DNA from: a bacterium | GTDB lineage: Bacteria; Pseudomonadota; Gammaproteobacteria; Burkholderiales; Burkholderiaceae_C | Length of the DNA: 64,000 nucleotides | Direction: 5' to 3' | Assembly: GCA_030824555.1 (NCBI GenBank) | Contig: JAVBXK010000028.1 | Span: 43,463-107,462 of the forward strand | Notes under the pieces: model-generated | Told to the model about the DNA's origin: nothing | Database searches by the model: none | What the model saw: only the letters and a program-made list of their open reading frames with translations | Shown here: piece by piece, positions 24,820 through 34,650 of the stretch | How the letters are laid out: every line of letters begins with the position of its first letter | Numbering within the stretch: the first letter of the stretch is position 1 | Translations under genes and position numbers: made by a program

Positions 24820-27138
24820 TCACCGGTCAGTGGCGGCGGTCGGGGGACTCCCGTGCGGCTCGTTGTGGGGTGTTTGAAGCAAATGTCGCCCCACGTCGTG
24901 ACCATCCAAACCCAGCGAGGGAATGAAGCCCCCCAGTGCCCATTCGGCATAGCGCCAGTTGCCATCGACACGCAGCACACCTTCGGGAGGTGTCAGCTCG
25001 TTCACCGGTACCGTTTTCAGGGCACTGCCCATGAATTCGATCCAGGCCGGCAGAGCCAGCGACGACCCTGACGCATGGTTGCCCAGGCTGCGCGGGTTGT
25101 CGTGGCCTATCCATACGACAGCGACCAGACCGGGTTGGAACCCGGCAAACCAGGCATCCACCACATCGTTGGTGGTGCCCGTCTTGCCGTACAGGTCGGG
25201 GCGCTTCAGCGTGGCCTGCGCACGCGCGGCGGTGCCCGCGCGGGTGACTTCCTGCAGCAGCGTGCCGGTGACGAAGGTGTTGCGGGCGCTGGTCACGCGC
25301 AGGGCCTCGTCGGGCGCTTGGGGAGGGGCTTCGAAAATCACCTCGCCATCGGTACCGGTCACGCGCTTGATGACGGTGGTCGGCAGCAGGTAACCCCCGT
25401 TGGCCAGCACACCGTAGGCACTGGCCAGTTGCAGCGGGTTGGTGGCACCGGTGCCGAGTGCCAGGGTCAGGTTGTCGGGTTGGCGGGCCGGGTCGAAACC
25501 AAAGCGTGCCGTCCACTCTCGCATGGCGGGTGCCCCCAACAGTTGAACCAGCCGGATGGTGACCAGGTTTTTGGAACGAGTAAGCGCCTCCAGCAAGCTG
25601 ATGGGGCCATCGGTGCTGCCATCTGAGTTGGCGGGTGTCCAGTCCCCTACATTGGCCAGGGGCATGTCATTGACCAGGGTTTCGGGCATCACGCCGTGGT
25701 CGATGGCCGCAGCGTAAATGAAAGGCTTGAAGCTGGAGCCAGGCTGACGCCAGCCTTGTGTCACATGGTTGAACTGGTTGCGGTGAAAGTCGAACCCGCC
25801 TACCAGTGCCCGGACCTCGCCATTGGCGGGGTTCAGGGCCACCAGCGCGCCTTCGGCTTCAGGCCATTGCGCCAGTACCCATTGCTTGCCCTGCTGCATC
25901 ACACGCACCACCGAGCCACGGTGCAACGCCAGCTTGGCACTTGCTTTGGGGCCAAGGCCGGGCTGGGCCAGACGCAAGCCGCCAGGCCCAAGCTTGATCA
26001 CTTCGCCCGATGCCAGAACGGCCGTGACGGCCACCGGGCTCGCGCTGGTGACCACGGCGGCATGCAGGTCGTCGTCGTCGTCCACCTCGGCCAGTGCCTG
26101 GGTCATGCCGGGGTCTGTGTCAGCCCAGGCTTGCGGCAGGTTCTCCTGGCTTTCCGGCCCGCGCCAGGGTTGGCGTTGTGCGTGTTCGATCAGTGTGTGG
26201 CGCAGTGCCTTGTAGGCTGCTTGCTGTTCGGCTGCCACCAGTGTGGTGGTGACGCTGAATCCCTGCGTGTAGGCCTTGTCGCCAAATTGGGCGTACACCT
26301 GTGCGCGTGCCATCTCGGCCACGTATTCGGCGTGCACCTCCACATCGTTGAGTTTGCGGATGACCAGCTTTTCGGCCTTGGCCTGTTCGTGCTGTGCCTC
26401 GTTGATGACGCCTTGGCTGCGCATGCGGGCCAGTGCCACCAGTTGGCGTGCCTTGGCCCTTTCAGGGTTGCGGATGGGGTTGACGTTGTGGGGGTTTTGC
26501 GGGAGGCCTGCCAGCATGGCGCACTCTGCTGGGCCGAGCGCGCTCAGGGTTTTGCCAAAGTAAGTTTGCGCGGCAGCCTCGAAACCGTAGGCCCGTGAGC
26601 CCAGGTAAATCTGGTTCATGTACAGCTCAAGCACCTGGTCTTTGCTGAGCTGGGAATCGATTTTGTAGGCCAGCAGCGCCTCTTTGAACTTGCGCGTGAC
26701 CGTGCGTTCACGTGTGAGGAAGAACGTGCGTGCGACTTGCTGCGTGATGGTGGAGCCACCCTGCACCCGGCGCACCAGCCCAGCTGACAGGATGGACACC
26801 CCTGCGCGCGCCACGCTGATGGGGTCGATGCCGCTGTGCTGGTAAAAGCGCGCGTCTTCTACCGCGAGCAGGCTGTCTTTCATCAGCTGGGGTATCTGGT
26901 CGATGGTCTGGTACAGCCGCCGCTCGGCTCCGAAGCCGCCTATCTCCACCCCGTCTGCGGTGAACACGCGCAGCGGCTGTTTGGGCTGGTAATGGGTGAG
27001 GGTGTCCAGGCTGGGCAGGGTGGGGTAGACCACCACCGTGGCCACCCCTGCGGCAGCCGCCACCAGGCCCAAGGCCAGGGCACCGCTCCACAGGACGCGG
27101 CGCAGCAGGGGCATGCGGAAGAGTCGGGGTAAGGTCAT
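24820..27138 (-). CDS. mrcA: Class A penicillin-binding protein 1A
   Basis: Bifunctional peptidoglycan synthase. The start is set at the ATG at 27138 (MTLPRLFRMPLLRRVLWSGALALGLVAAAAGVATVVVYP), which gives a short cytoplasmic tail and one membrane anchor; the ORF-track start at 27381 runs through a repeat and is rejected. Glycosyltransferase motifs are clear (LLAVEDARFYQHSGIDPISVARA, VQGGSTITQQVARTFFLTRERTVTRKFKEALLAYKID, ELYMNQIYLGSRAYGFEAAAQTYFGK). The transpeptidase part has GSSFKPFIYAAAID (SxxK), a TRSKN motif and YGKTGTTN (KTG). At about 772 residues it is normal for PBP1A. It is divergent from the KdpD-like kinase gene. Confidence 0.95.
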   Translation of the reverse strand: MTLPRLFRMPLLRRVLWSGALALGLVAAAAGVATVVVYPTLPSLDTLTHYQPKQPLRVFTADGVEIGGFGAERRLYQTIDQIPQLMKDSLLAVEDARFYQHSGIDPISVARAGVSILSAGLVRRVQGGSTITQQVARTFFLTRERTVTRKFKEALLAYKIDSQLSKDQVLELYMNQIYLGSRAYGFEAAAQTYFGKTLSALGPAECAMLAGLPQNPHNVNPIRNPERAKARQLVALARMRSQGVINEAQHEQAKAEKLVIRKLNDVEVHAEYVAEMARAQVYAQFGDKAYTQGFSVTTTLVAAEQQAAYKALRHTLIEHAQRQPWRGPESQENLPQAWADTDPGMTQALAEVDDDDDLHAAVVTSASPVAVTAVLASGEVIKLGPGGLRLAQPGLGPKASAKLALHRGSVVRVMQQGKQWVLAQWPEAEGALVALNPANGEVRALVGGFDFHRNQFNHVTQGWRQPGSSFKPFIYAAAIDHGVMPETLVNDMPLANVGDWTPANSDGSTDGPISLLEALTRSKNLVTIRLVQLLGAPAMREWTARFGFDPARQPDNLTLALGTGATNPLQLASAYGVLANGGYLLPTTVIKRVTGTDGEVIFEAPPQAPDEALRVTSARNTFVTGTLLQEVTRAGTAARAQATLKRPDLYGKTGTTNDVVDAWFAGFQPGLVAVVWIGHDNPRSLGNHASGSSLALPAWIEFMGSALKTVPVNELTPPEGVLRVDGNWRYAEWALGGFIPSLGLDGHDVGRHLLQTPHNEPHGSPPTAATDR

Positions 27139-27200
27139 TCGCAAGCTCTGCGCAAAGCCGCCATTATTGGCAGACACCGACGTTTGTCCCGAATGACAAG

Positions 27201-27273
27201 TCAATAAAAATATATAAAAGTGTGCTTTGACGCTTTTTATAAAAGGAGTGTTAGCTATTGAAATGTATTTTTT
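27201..27273 (+). repeat. Dispersed palindromic repeat copy between mrcA and the kinase gene
   Basis: TCAATAAAAATATATAAAAGTGTGCTTTGACGCTTTTTATAAAAGGAGTGTTAGCTATTGAAATG. It has the A/T-rich left end, the GTGC...GCTTT core and the TTAGCTATTGAAATG right end of the family. It lies between the divergent promoters of mrcA and the kinase gene. Confidence 0.75.
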
Positions 27274-27371
27274 TGAGGAGCCTCGTCTGGCGCTGCCGTC
27301 AAGGGCGACTGCGTGCGCTGGTCGGGCTCCTGATGACATCCTGATACGGGCAGTGATACGGTGTGGCCACC

Positions 27372-28883
27372 ATGAAGACAAGCGTCATTTCTCCTGCCAA
27401 CGCAACGCCTTGGGTCCACTGGGCCCGGGGAATTTCGTTGCTGGTGGCTGCCACGGCGGCGGGCTGGTTGCTGGACTCGCATGTGTCACTCACCAGCCAA
27501 GCCATGTTTTACGTCCTGGCGGTGGTGCTGGTGTCATACACGTCCCACTGGGTGGTGTCGGTGGCGTGCGCGCTGGCTGCGGTGACGACACTGAACTTCT
27601 TTTTTGTTCCGCCTCGCTGGACCTTCGAAGTGGACAGCCAGGAACACCTGATTGCCCTCTTCACCCTGCTGGTGGTGGCCTTGGCCATCAGCCACCTGAC
27701 GGCCAAATTGCGTCGAAAGACCGAGCAGGCCCGACTGAACGCACAGCGCGCACACCAGTTGCAGGCACTGGCCACCGATCTGGCCAACGCGCAACATGGC
27801 TCCGACGTTGTCAACCTGGGCCAGCACGCGCTGGATGCCGCGTTTGCAGGCCCCAGCACCCTGGCATGCTGGCAAGCCCTTGGTGAAACAGGGTGGACCC
27901 CGCCGCCGCCAGCCGATTTGCAGGACGGGTTGCACAGTTGCATGCGCGAAGCTGCGGCGCTGGGGCCGGGCACCGGCCGCTGGCCGGGTTTGAATGCCTG
28001 GTACCTGCCATTGGGTCAAACTGGCCAGATGATGGGGGCCGTGTGCATCCAGCACATCGACGCTGCCGACGAAGCCGGGCGCGAGCACGCACAAGCGCTG
28101 TGCACCCTGCTGGCCGATGCGCTGCTGCGGCTCAAGCTCACCACGGCCATGCAGGCATCGCAGGCTGAAACGCATCGTCAGCAGGACCAAAGCACATTTT
28201 TGGCCGCCATTTCACATGACTTGCGCACGCCACTGGCTGCGGTGGTCGGTGCGGCCTCGGCACTGCAAAGCCAGGGCGACAGGTTGAGCGAGCAGGCGCG
28301 AGAACGTTTGTTGCAAAGCATCGTCAGCGAGGCCACCTACCTCTCCACCCTGACCGAGAACACCCTGCAGCTGATGCAGCTGACCAACGCCGCCCAGCCC
28401 CTTCAACGCGACTGGCAGTCGGTGGAGGAGCTGGTGGGCGCGGTGCTGGCCCGCCTGCGCTTGCGCGACACCGACCGCCGCATCACTGCCCGCATTCCAG
28501 CCGGTTTGCCGCTGGTGGAGGCCGATGCCGTGCTGCTCGCGCAGCTGTTGACCAACCTGCTGGACAACGCGTTGAAGTACAGCAGTGGCCCGGTTGAACT
28601 GGTGGCAAATGCATCCACCACGTCCACAGCTCCGGTGTTGCAGTTGAGTGTGAAGGACAGGGGTGAACCCATTGCACCCGACCAGCAACAGCGCATTTTT
28701 CAGCCGTACTCGCGTAGCGACCAATCTGGCCAGCATGGCGCGGGCCTGGGGTTGGCGCTGTGCCGCGCCATTGCCACGGCCCACGGCGGCAGCCTGACCC
28801 TGCACCCGCGCCAGGGCGGCGGCAACACCTTCACGTTTGCCATGCCGATCAACCCCAATCAGCCCAAGGGAGACGAACCATGA
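27372..28883 (+). CDS. KdpD-like sensor histidine kinase lacking the KdpD N-terminal domains
   Basis: A 503-residue membrane kinase. It has about four membrane helices of the DUF4118 type (GISLLVAATAAGWLL, QAMFYVLAVVLVSYT, and NFFFVPPRWTFEVDSQEHLIALFTLLVVALAISHLTAKLRR), a GAF-like middle region, and a HisKA/HATPase core with FLAAISHDLRTPLAAVVGAAS, NLLDNALKYSS and GAGLGLALCRAIATAHGG. Full KdpD has about 400 extra N-terminal residues (KdpD and universal-stress domains), which are missing. The ATG at 27372 is preferred to the GTG at 27363. Its stop overlaps the KdpE-like regulator by four bases, and kup follows; no kdpFABC is in the window. A link to potassium or ionic-strength control of kup is inferred. 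Confidence 0.88.
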   Translation: MKTSVISPANATPWVHWARGISLLVAATAAGWLLDSHVSLTSQAMFYVLAVVLVSYTSHWVVSVACALAAVTTLNFFFVPPRWTFEVDSQEHLIALFTLLVVALAISHLTAKLRRKTEQARLNAQRAHQLQALATDLANAQHGSDVVNLGQHALDAAFAGPSTLACWQALGETGWTPPPPADLQDGLHSCMREAAALGPGTGRWPGLNAWYLPLGQTGQMMGAVCIQHIDAADEAGREHAQALCTLLADALLRLKLTTAMQASQAETHRQQDQSTFLAAISHDLRTPLAAVVGAASALQSQGDRLSEQARERLLQSIVSEATYLSTLTENTLQLMQLTNAAQPLQRDWQSVEELVGAVLARLRLRDTDRRITARIPAGLPLVEADAVLLAQLLTNLLDNALKYSSGPVELVANASTTSTAPVLQLSVKDRGEPIAPDQQQRIFQPYSRSDQSGQHGAGLGLALCRAIATAHGGSLTLHPRQGGGNTFTFAMPINPNQPKGDEP

Positions 28884-29566
28884 GCCTGCGTGTGCTGGTG
28901 GTGGAAGACGACCGCGACATCCGCAACCTGATGCAGTCGTCACTGGCGGTGGAAGGGTTCGAGGTGCACACCGCTGTGTCCCTCAGCGAGGCGCGCGCCC
29001 TGCTGCAGCACACCCCGCCTGATGTGGTGGTGCTGGACCTGGGCTTGCCCGATGGCGACGGGCTTGAGCTGGTGCGCCACATTCGCCAGCGTCACACGCT
29101 GCCCATCCTGGTGGTGTCGGCCCGGCACCAGGAGGCGCAAAAAATCCAGCTGCTCGACGCGGGCGCCGACGACTACCTGACCAAACCTTTCCAGGTAGGT
29201 GAGTTGCTGGCGCGCATCCGCGTGGCACTGCGCCACCGGGGCACAGCGCTGGCACCGACCGTCACCGAGCACCACCTGGACGACCTGCAAATCAACCTGG
29301 CCTTGCGCACGGTGGCGGTGGGTGGCGAGGCCCAGCACCTCACGCCCACCGAGTTCAAGCTGCTGGCGCGTCTGGTGCGCAGTGCCGGGCGGGTGGTGAC
29401 GCACCGCCAATTGCTGGCCGATGTGTGGGGGGCTGAATTCACCGAGCACACCCACTACCTGCGCCTGTACATGGGCCAGTTGCGCGCCAAGTTGGAGCGA
29501 GATCCCGCCGAGCCCCGACACCTGCTGACGGAAACCGGCGTGGGTTACCGGCTGGCCACCGACTGA
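28880..29566 (+). CDS. KdpE/OmpR-family response regulator
   Basis: A 228-residue DNA-binding response regulator, cognate to the overlapping kinase (ATGA overlap). The receiver domain has [10 protein letters not shown], the phospho-acceptor aspartate in [21 protein letters not shown] and YLTKPF. The winged-helix output has [31 protein letters not shown] and [18 protein letters not shown]...[11 protein letters not shown], the KdpE pattern. The true start is the ATG at 28880; the ORF-track start at 28760 lies inside the kinase gene. Confidence 0.93.
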   Translation: MSLRVLVVEDDRDIRNLMQSSLAVEGFEVHTAVSLSEARALLQHTPPDVVVLDLGLPDGDGLELVRHIRQRHTLPILVVSARHQEAQKIQLLDAGADDYLTKPFQVGELLARIRVALRHRGTALAPTVTEHHLDDLQINLALRTVAVGGEAQHLTPTEFKLLARLVRSAGRVVTHRQLLADVWGAEFTEHTHYLRLYMGQLRAKLERDPAEPRHLLTETGVGYRLATD

Positions 29567-29637
29567 GCCGTGGCCCTTATGCCTTCCTGATGCGCGCTGG
29601 GCCACATTGCAGGCTTCTTGTCTGTGATGGGTCAAAC

Positions 29638-31515
29638 ATGAGCACAACTGCGCAACGCAGCGGCACCGCCGCACTCACCTTGGGTGCCTTGGGGGTGGTG
29701 TATGGCGACATCGGCACCAGCCCGCTGTACACCATGAAGGAAATTTTCAGCCCGGCTACCGGCGTTCCACTGGATACAGAACACCTGGTGGGGGCCGTGT
29801 CGGTCATTTTCTGGGGGCTGATGCTGGTGGTCACCCTGAAATACGTGCTGCTGATCTTGCGGGCCGACAACAGGGGCGAGGGCGGCATCATGGCGCTCAC
29901 GGCCCTGGCAGCCAAAGCGGCGGGAACCACCCCGCGGCGGCGCACCGTGCTGCTGCTGATAGGGGTGTTGGGCGCGGCACTGTTTTATGGCGACAGCGTG
30001 ATCACCCCCGCCATTTCGGTACTGAGCGCGGTGGAGGGGCTGGAGGTCATCACCCCCACCTTCAAACCCTATGTGCTGCCCATTTGCGCAGCGGTGCTGG
30101 TGGCCTTGTTTGGCATGCAACGGTTTGGCACGCATGTGGTGGGCAAGTTGTTCGGGCCCATCATCGTGCTGTGGTTTGGTGTGCTGGCGTTCACGGGTGT
30201 GGTCGAAATTGCGCAGCAACCGGCCATTCTGGCGGCGCTCAACCCGTTCAACGGCCTGGCCTTTTTGCAGGCGCAGGGCTGGCACGTGTTCGTGGCCGTG
30301 GGGGCCATCGTGCTGGCCTTCACGGGTGCCGAAGCGCTCTATGCCGACATGGGGCACTTTGGCAAACGCCCCGTTCAGTGGGCATGGATGGGGCTGGTGT
30401 TGCCGTCACTCGCCGTCCACTACATGGGGCAGGGTGCGCTGCTGCTGCGTGACCCCACTGCGCTGGAAAACCCCTTCTACCGCATGTTCCCCGACGCGTG
30501 GTTGATGCCCGCCGTGGTGCTGGCCACACTGGCCACGGTGATTGCCTCGCAGGCCGTCATTTCGGGCACCTACTCCATGACCAAGCAGGCCATTCAACTG
30601 GGGCTGTTGCCGCGCATGCAGGTGCTGTACACCTCGGCCAAAGAGGCCGGGCAAATTTACATGCCAGGTGTGAACTGGCTGCTGCTGGTTGCCGTGCTGC
30701 TGGCCGTGGTGGGCTTTGGCAGCTCGTCGGCTCTGGCGGCGGCCTACGGCATTGCGGTCACGGTCACCATGCTGGTCACCACACTGCTGACGTTTTTTGT
30801 GGTGCGCCACGGCTGGCACTACCCGCTGCCGGTGGTGGTGGTCTCCACGGCGTTTTTCATGGCGCTGGACTTGCTGCTGCTGGTGTCGTGCGCCATCAAA
30901 TTTTTCCAGGGCGGGTGGTTTCCGCTGGCAATGGGCCTGGTCATCTTCACCGTCATGGCCACCTGGCGGCGTGGCCGCGAGTTGCTGATTGACAGCATCC
31001 GCCACGGCGATCCCGACTTGCTCCCGTTTGTGTCCGCGCTATCGCAAGACACCGTGCACCGCGTACCCCGCACCGCCGTGTACGCCGTGGCCAACCCCGG
31101 CACCGTGCCCCAGGCGCTGCTGCACAACCTGAAGCACAACCAGGTGCTGCACGAGCGCAACGTGATTTTGACCGTGGCGTTTCACGATGTGCCCTGGATC
31201 GGCTTTGACGAGCGCGTGAGCGTGGTGCCGCTGGTGCCGGGCTTCTGGCAGGTGCAGGTGAACTACGGCTTCAAAAACACCCCCGACATTCCCCAGGCGC
31301 TGGAGCTGTGCAAGGCGCATGGCCTGCCCATCAACCTGTTTGAAACCTCGTACTTCCTGAGCCGCGAAATCGTGGTGCCCACCAAGGGCTCGGGCATGGT
31401 GAACTGGCGCGAGGCCCTGTTTGCGCTGATGTCGCGCAACGCAGGCAACGTGGCCGACTTTTTCCGCCTGCCCAACAACTGTGTGATCGAGCTGGGCACG
31501 CGCGTGCAGATTTGA
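29638..31515 (+). CDS. kup: Kup potassium uptake protein
   Basis: Constitutive K+:H+ symporter of the KUP/HAK/KT family, 625 residues with about twelve helices. The start at 29638 ([37 protein letters not shown]) gives the universal Kup N-terminus. Other landmarks: [79 protein letters not shown] and the C-terminal [17 protein letters not shown]. It follows the KdpDE-like genes after 71 bases on the same strand, so the two-component pair may control it. Confidence 0.95.
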   Translation: MSTTAQRSGTAALTLGALGVVYGDIGTSPLYTMKEIFSPATGVPLDTEHLVGAVSVIFWGLMLVVTLKYVLLILRADNRGEGGIMALTALAAKAAGTTPRRRTVLLLIGVLGAALFYGDSVITPAISVLSAVEGLEVITPTFKPYVLPICAAVLVALFGMQRFGTHVVGKLFGPIIVLWFGVLAFTGVVEIAQQPAILAALNPFNGLAFLQAQGWHVFVAVGAIVLAFTGAEALYADMGHFGKRPVQWAWMGLVLPSLAVHYMGQGALLLRDPTALENPFYRMFPDAWLMPAVVLATLATVIASQAVISGTYSMTKQAIQLGLLPRMQVLYTSAKEAGQIYMPGVNWLLLVAVLLAVVGFGSSSALAAAYGIAVTVTMLVTTLLTFFVVRHGWHYPLPVVVVSTAFFMALDLLLLVSCAIKFFQGGWFPLAMGLVIFTVMATWRRGRELLIDSIRHGDPDLLPFVSALSQDTVHRVPRTAVYAVANPGTVPQALLHNLKHNQVLHERNVILTVAFHDVPWIGFDERVSVVPLVPGFWQVQVNYGFKNTPDIPQALELCKAHGLPINLFETSYFLSREIVVPTKGSGMVNWREALFALMSRNAGNVADFFRLPNNCVIELGTRVQI

Positions 31516-31577
31516 ACTGGCGGTTTGGTTTCGGCCACCACCCGTGTGAAGATGTGCCCACACCGGAGAGCACGCCC

Positions 31578-32288
31578 ATGTTCATCACCCGCCGACACGT
31601 TTTGCTGACCCTGGCTGCGGCCCCCGTGGGCTGTGCCGTCCAGCGGCTGGCCCCCTTGGCCACACAAGCCATTGCCGAGCCAGGCGTTGCCCCGGTGGTC
31701 CGGTCGCCACAGGTGGGGCAGTCGTGGACATACCGGAAGCTCAACCACTTCAACGGCCAGACGCTTGCGGTGGTGCGGGAGTCGGTGGCATCTGTCAGCG
31801 CAGCGGGCACGGTTGTTCAGCGGCAGGAAGAAGGTGGCATGCCGCTGCCGCCAGAGCAGCACGGTGCCTGGGGCCAGCTGCTGCGCGACCCCGCATGGGA
31901 CTACCCGCTGAACCTGGTGCAAGCCGTGCCTGTGTGGCCGACGTCGCTGGCGGTGGGGCAGCAGCAGGTCGCTCACACCCAGTACCTGGAAGACGGCGGC
32001 AGCTACCGGCACTGGGTACAGGTGTACACGGCGGTGAAGGGCTGGGAGCGTGTCACGTTGCCCTTGGGCACGTTCGACACCGTGCGGGTAGAGCGCCTGC
32101 TGCGGCTCAGCCACCACGACGCCACCCGCACCGACACCCTCCGGCGCGACGTGCTGTGGCTGGCCCCCGAGGTGGGCCGCTGGGTGGCACGCGACACGTC
32201 GGGCCGCTACCGCATCCCGGATGGCGATGGACGGGGCGGCGAGTACCTGGAAGACCATTTCCGCTGGGAACTGACGGCCTGGCAGTGA
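31578..32288 (+). CDS. Hypothetical exported lipoprotein
   Basis: A 236-residue protein starting at the ATG at 31578, with a short signal peptide and possible lipobox (MFITRRHVLLTLAAAPVGC). The mature part is beta-rich (VGQSWTYRKLNHFNGQTLAVVRESVASVSAAGTVVQRQEE, YRHWVQVYTAVKGWERVTLPLGTFDTVRVERLL, LWLAPEVGRWVARDTSGRYR). This recalls DUF3108-like periplasmic proteins that measure or bind lipid or polysaccharide, but I cannot assign it. It starts about 60 bases after kup. Confidence 0.7.
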   Translation: MFITRRHVLLTLAAAPVGCAVQRLAPLATQAIAEPGVAPVVRSPQVGQSWTYRKLNHFNGQTLAVVRESVASVSAAGTVVQRQEEGGMPLPPEQHGAWGQLLRDPAWDYPLNLVQAVPVWPTSLAVGQQQVAHTQYLEDGGSYRHWVQVYTAVKGWERVTLPLGTFDTVRVERLLRLSHHDATRTDTLRRDVLWLAPEVGRWVARDTSGRYRIPDGDGRGGEYLEDHFRWELTAWQ

Positions 32289-32370
32289 CGCAGGGCACGC
32301 CAAGTTCAAGTCACGCAACCGCCGGGTAACAGCTTGGTGGCCGCCTGGTAAAGGCCTGATAGCGGTCGTG

Positions 32371-33825
32371 TCAGGGGTGTGGCATGGGGAACACCAGCGT
32401 GAAGCGGTTCACCCCGTTGGCGGACGTGGCGGCCACCGAGCCGCCATGGGCCTGCATGATGGCGCGGGTGATGGCCAGGCCCAGTCCCGCACCGTCAGAG
32501 GCAGGGTGGCGGCGGGCCGCATCGGCACGGTAGAAACGGTCGAACAGGCGCGGCAGCGCATCGGGGCCGATGGCTTCGCCCTCGTTGCTCACGCTGACCT
32601 CGGTGCCGTGCGGCGTGCTGCGGATGCGCGTCAGCACACGCCCGTGCTCCGGCGAATGGCGGATGGCGTTGGACAGCAGGTTGCTCAGCGCCCGGCGCAC
32701 CATCAGCCGGTCGCCTTGAATCTGCGCACTGCCTTCCATGTGCAACCGCAATTGCCTGTCGGCGGCCAGGGCCTCATAGAAGTCGTACAGGGCCGCCACT
32801 TCGGCTTCCAGTGCAATGGTTTCCGGGTGGGGCAGGGCCAGGCCGTTTTCGGTTTTGGCCAGGAACAGCATGTCGGACACCATGCGGGCCAGGCGCTGGA
32901 ACTCTTCCGAGTTGGAGGCCAGCGCGTCGCGGTAGTCGTCTGCCGTGCGCTTTTGTGTCAGTGTGACCTGCGTCTGGGTCAGCAGGTTGCTGATGGGGGT
33001 GCGCAGCTCGTGCGCCAGGTCCGACGAAAAGGCCGACAGGCGCTCGAAGTCGGCCTGCAGGCGCACCAGCATGTCGTTCAGGCTTTGCGCCAGGTCGGCC
33101 AGTTCCACCGGCACGGCATCCACCGGCATGCGCTCGTCGAGCTTGTGGGCACTGACGGCCTGGGCGCGTGCCTTCATGGCACGCAGTGGCGACAGGCCGT
33201 TGCGGGCGGCCAGCCAGCCCAACAGGCCACTGGCCAGCGTGGCCAGCGCCACGTAGACGAACAGAATGCGTTGAAACCGGGCCATGAAGTGCGTGTGGTG
33301 CACCGGGTCGAGCGCGGCCTGCACGGTCAGCGTGCCCCCGCCGGGGCCTGGCTCGGGCAAGGTGTCTTGTGCGGATTGCCAATGCGCGGGTGCGACGGTG
33401 GGTGTGGTTGCAAGTGGGGCAGTGGCTGAAGGGGTGGCAGTGGCTGACGGCGTGGTTGTGGCCGTGGCGTGTGCCGTGGCCGGTGCCTCGTGCGCTGTGT
33501 GTGCGGCGCTGTGCAGGTCGGCGCTGGCAAAAATGACCCGGTCGGCACTGCTCACGGTCAATGTCAGCCCCTGGTGGCTGCGCATCACGTCGGCCAACCG
33601 TGAGGTGAATTCGGGCAGGTTGGCCGACGTGCTGCCCAGCTCCTGAATCAGGTGAACCTTGTCGCGCAGGGTGGCCTGGTCCAGCTCGTCAAAGTGGGCC
33701 GACATGGCGGTGGCCGTCAGCCAGCCCAAGCCCAGCAACACGGTGGCCGACACCAGGGTGTAGAGCGCGGTCAGGCGCGCGGTGAGCGTCAGCCGGGACA
33801 GCCATGGCCTGGGCGTCATGGGCAT
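32371..33825 (-). CDS. CusS/CopS-like heavy-metal sensor histidine kinase
   Basis: A 484-residue inner-membrane kinase paired with the response regulator upstream. Helix 1 is LTALYTLVSATVLLGLGWLTATAM, helix 2 RILFVYVALATLASGLLGWLAA; then HAMP and HisKA/HATPase (LSAFSSDLAHELRTPISNLLTQTQVTL, RRALSNLLSNAIRHSP, DGAGLGLAITRAIMQAHGG). The architecture matches IrlS/CusS/CopS-type metal sensors. The periplasmic loop contains an Ala/Thr/Pro-rich insertion of about 40 residues (TAHEAPATAHATATTTPSATATPS...), unusual for a ligand domain. The ATG at 33825 shares one base with the regulator stop (TGATG); an in-frame GTG lies at 33828. Copper is the likely signal because copper genes lie on the other side of the regulator. 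Confidence 0.88.
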   Translation of the reverse strand: MPMTPRPWLSRLTLTARLTALYTLVSATVLLGLGWLTATAMSAHFDELDQATLRDKVHLIQELGSTSANLPEFTSRLADVMRSHQGLTLTVSSADRVIFASADLHSAAHTAHEAPATAHATATTTPSATATPSATAPLATTPTVAPAHWQSAQDTLPEPGPGGGTLTVQAALDPVHHTHFMARFQRILFVYVALATLASGLLGWLAARNGLSPLRAMKARAQAVSAHKLDERMPVDAVPVELADLAQSLNDMLVRLQADFERLSAFSSDLAHELRTPISNLLTQTQVTLTQKRTADDYRDALASNSEEFQRLARMVSDMLFLAKTENGLALPHPETIALEAEVAALYDFYEALAADRQLRLHMEGSAQIQGDRLMVRRALSNLLSNAIRHSPEHGRVLTRIRSTPHGTEVSVSNEGEAIGPDALPRLFDRFYRADAARRHPASDGAGLGLAITRAIMQAHGGSVAATSANGVNRFTLVFPMPHP

Positions 33826-34508
33826 CACGCAGGTTCCGGCACTTCCAGCACGTAGCCCATGCCACGCACGGTCTGGATGAGGCGGGGCTCGAAGCTGTCG
33901 TCCACCTTGGCGCGCAGGCGGCGCATGGCCACCTCGATCACGTTGGTGTCGCTGTCAAAGTTCATGTCCCACACCTGCGAGGCAATGAGCGAGCGGGGCA
34001 GCACCTCGCCCTGGCGGCGCATCAGCAGCTCCAGCAGGCCAAATTCTTTGGCGGTCAGGTCGATGCGCTTGCCCGCGCGGCTGACGCGGCGGCGCAGCAG
34101 GTCAAGTTCCAGATCGGCCACCTGCAGGCTGGTGGCCTCGGTGCCGCTGCGCCCCCGGCGCAGGATGGTGCGCACACGTGCCAGCAGCTCCGCAAACGAA
34201 AACGGCTTCACCAGGTAGTCGTCAGCGCCCATTTCCAGGCCCTTCACACGGTCGTCCACCTGGTCGCGGGCGGTCAGGAACAGCACGGGCATGGTCTTTC
34301 CACCCGTTCGGATGGCTCGCAGCACCTGCCAGCCGTCCATGCCGGGCAGCATCACGTCCAGGATGACCAGGTCGGGGTCGGCGTGCAGCGCCAGGTGCAG
34401 GCCATCGGGGCCGGTGGTGGCCAGGTCCACGGTGAAGCCCGCCTCGCGCAGGCCCTGGCGCAGGTAGTCGCCGGTTTTGGGTTCGTCTTCAACGATCAGA
34501 ATTTTCAC
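33825..34508 (-). CDS. CusR/CopR-like heavy-metal response regulator
   Basis: A 227-residue OmpR-family regulator. The start is the GTG at 34508 ([41 protein letters not shown]), supported by an AGGAGA ribosome-binding site; the longer frame to 34625 runs through the divergent promoter. Receiver features: [13 protein letters not shown] and YLVKPF. Output features: [54 protein letters not shown], highly typical of CusR/CopR/CzcR. A near-palindromic ATGACAAATTTGTAATG lies between it and the divergent TolC-family gene, matching the known style of CusR/CopR boxes. Confidence 0.92.
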   Translation of the reverse strand: MKILIVEDEPKTGDYLRQGLREAGFTVDLATTGPDGLHLALHADPDLVILDVMLPGMDGWQVLRAIRTGGKTMPVLFLTARDQVDDRVKGLEMGADDYLVKPFSFAELLARVRTILRRGRSGTEATSLQVADLELDLLRRRVSRAGKRIDLTAKEFGLLELLMRRQGEVLPRSLIASQVWDMNFDSDTNVIEVAMRRLRAKVDDSFEPRLIQTVRGMGYVLEVPEPA

Positions 34509-34561
34509 GCTCAAGTCTCCTGGGCCGAAGTGTGCCTGCAGCCGCACGGCCCTGCGCCCAC

Positions 34562-34578
34562 ATGACAAATTTGTAATG
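34562..34578. promoter_or_regulatory. CusR/CopR-type box between copR-like and TolC-family genes
   Basis: ATGACAAATTTGTAATG contains the perfect palindrome ACAAATTTGT and resembles published CusR/CopR operators (TGACA...TTGTCA/TTGTAAT). It lies in the divergent gap, where it could control both the two-component operon and the TolC-family/oxidase genes. A similar sequence is at 39251-39267. Confidence 0.65.
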
Positions 34579-34650
34579 CAACCGACAGCTTGGTGACGGG
34601 GTGGCGTTTTCACAATCAGCCGCATCGAACCTCAAGATGGAGCTGTGCCT

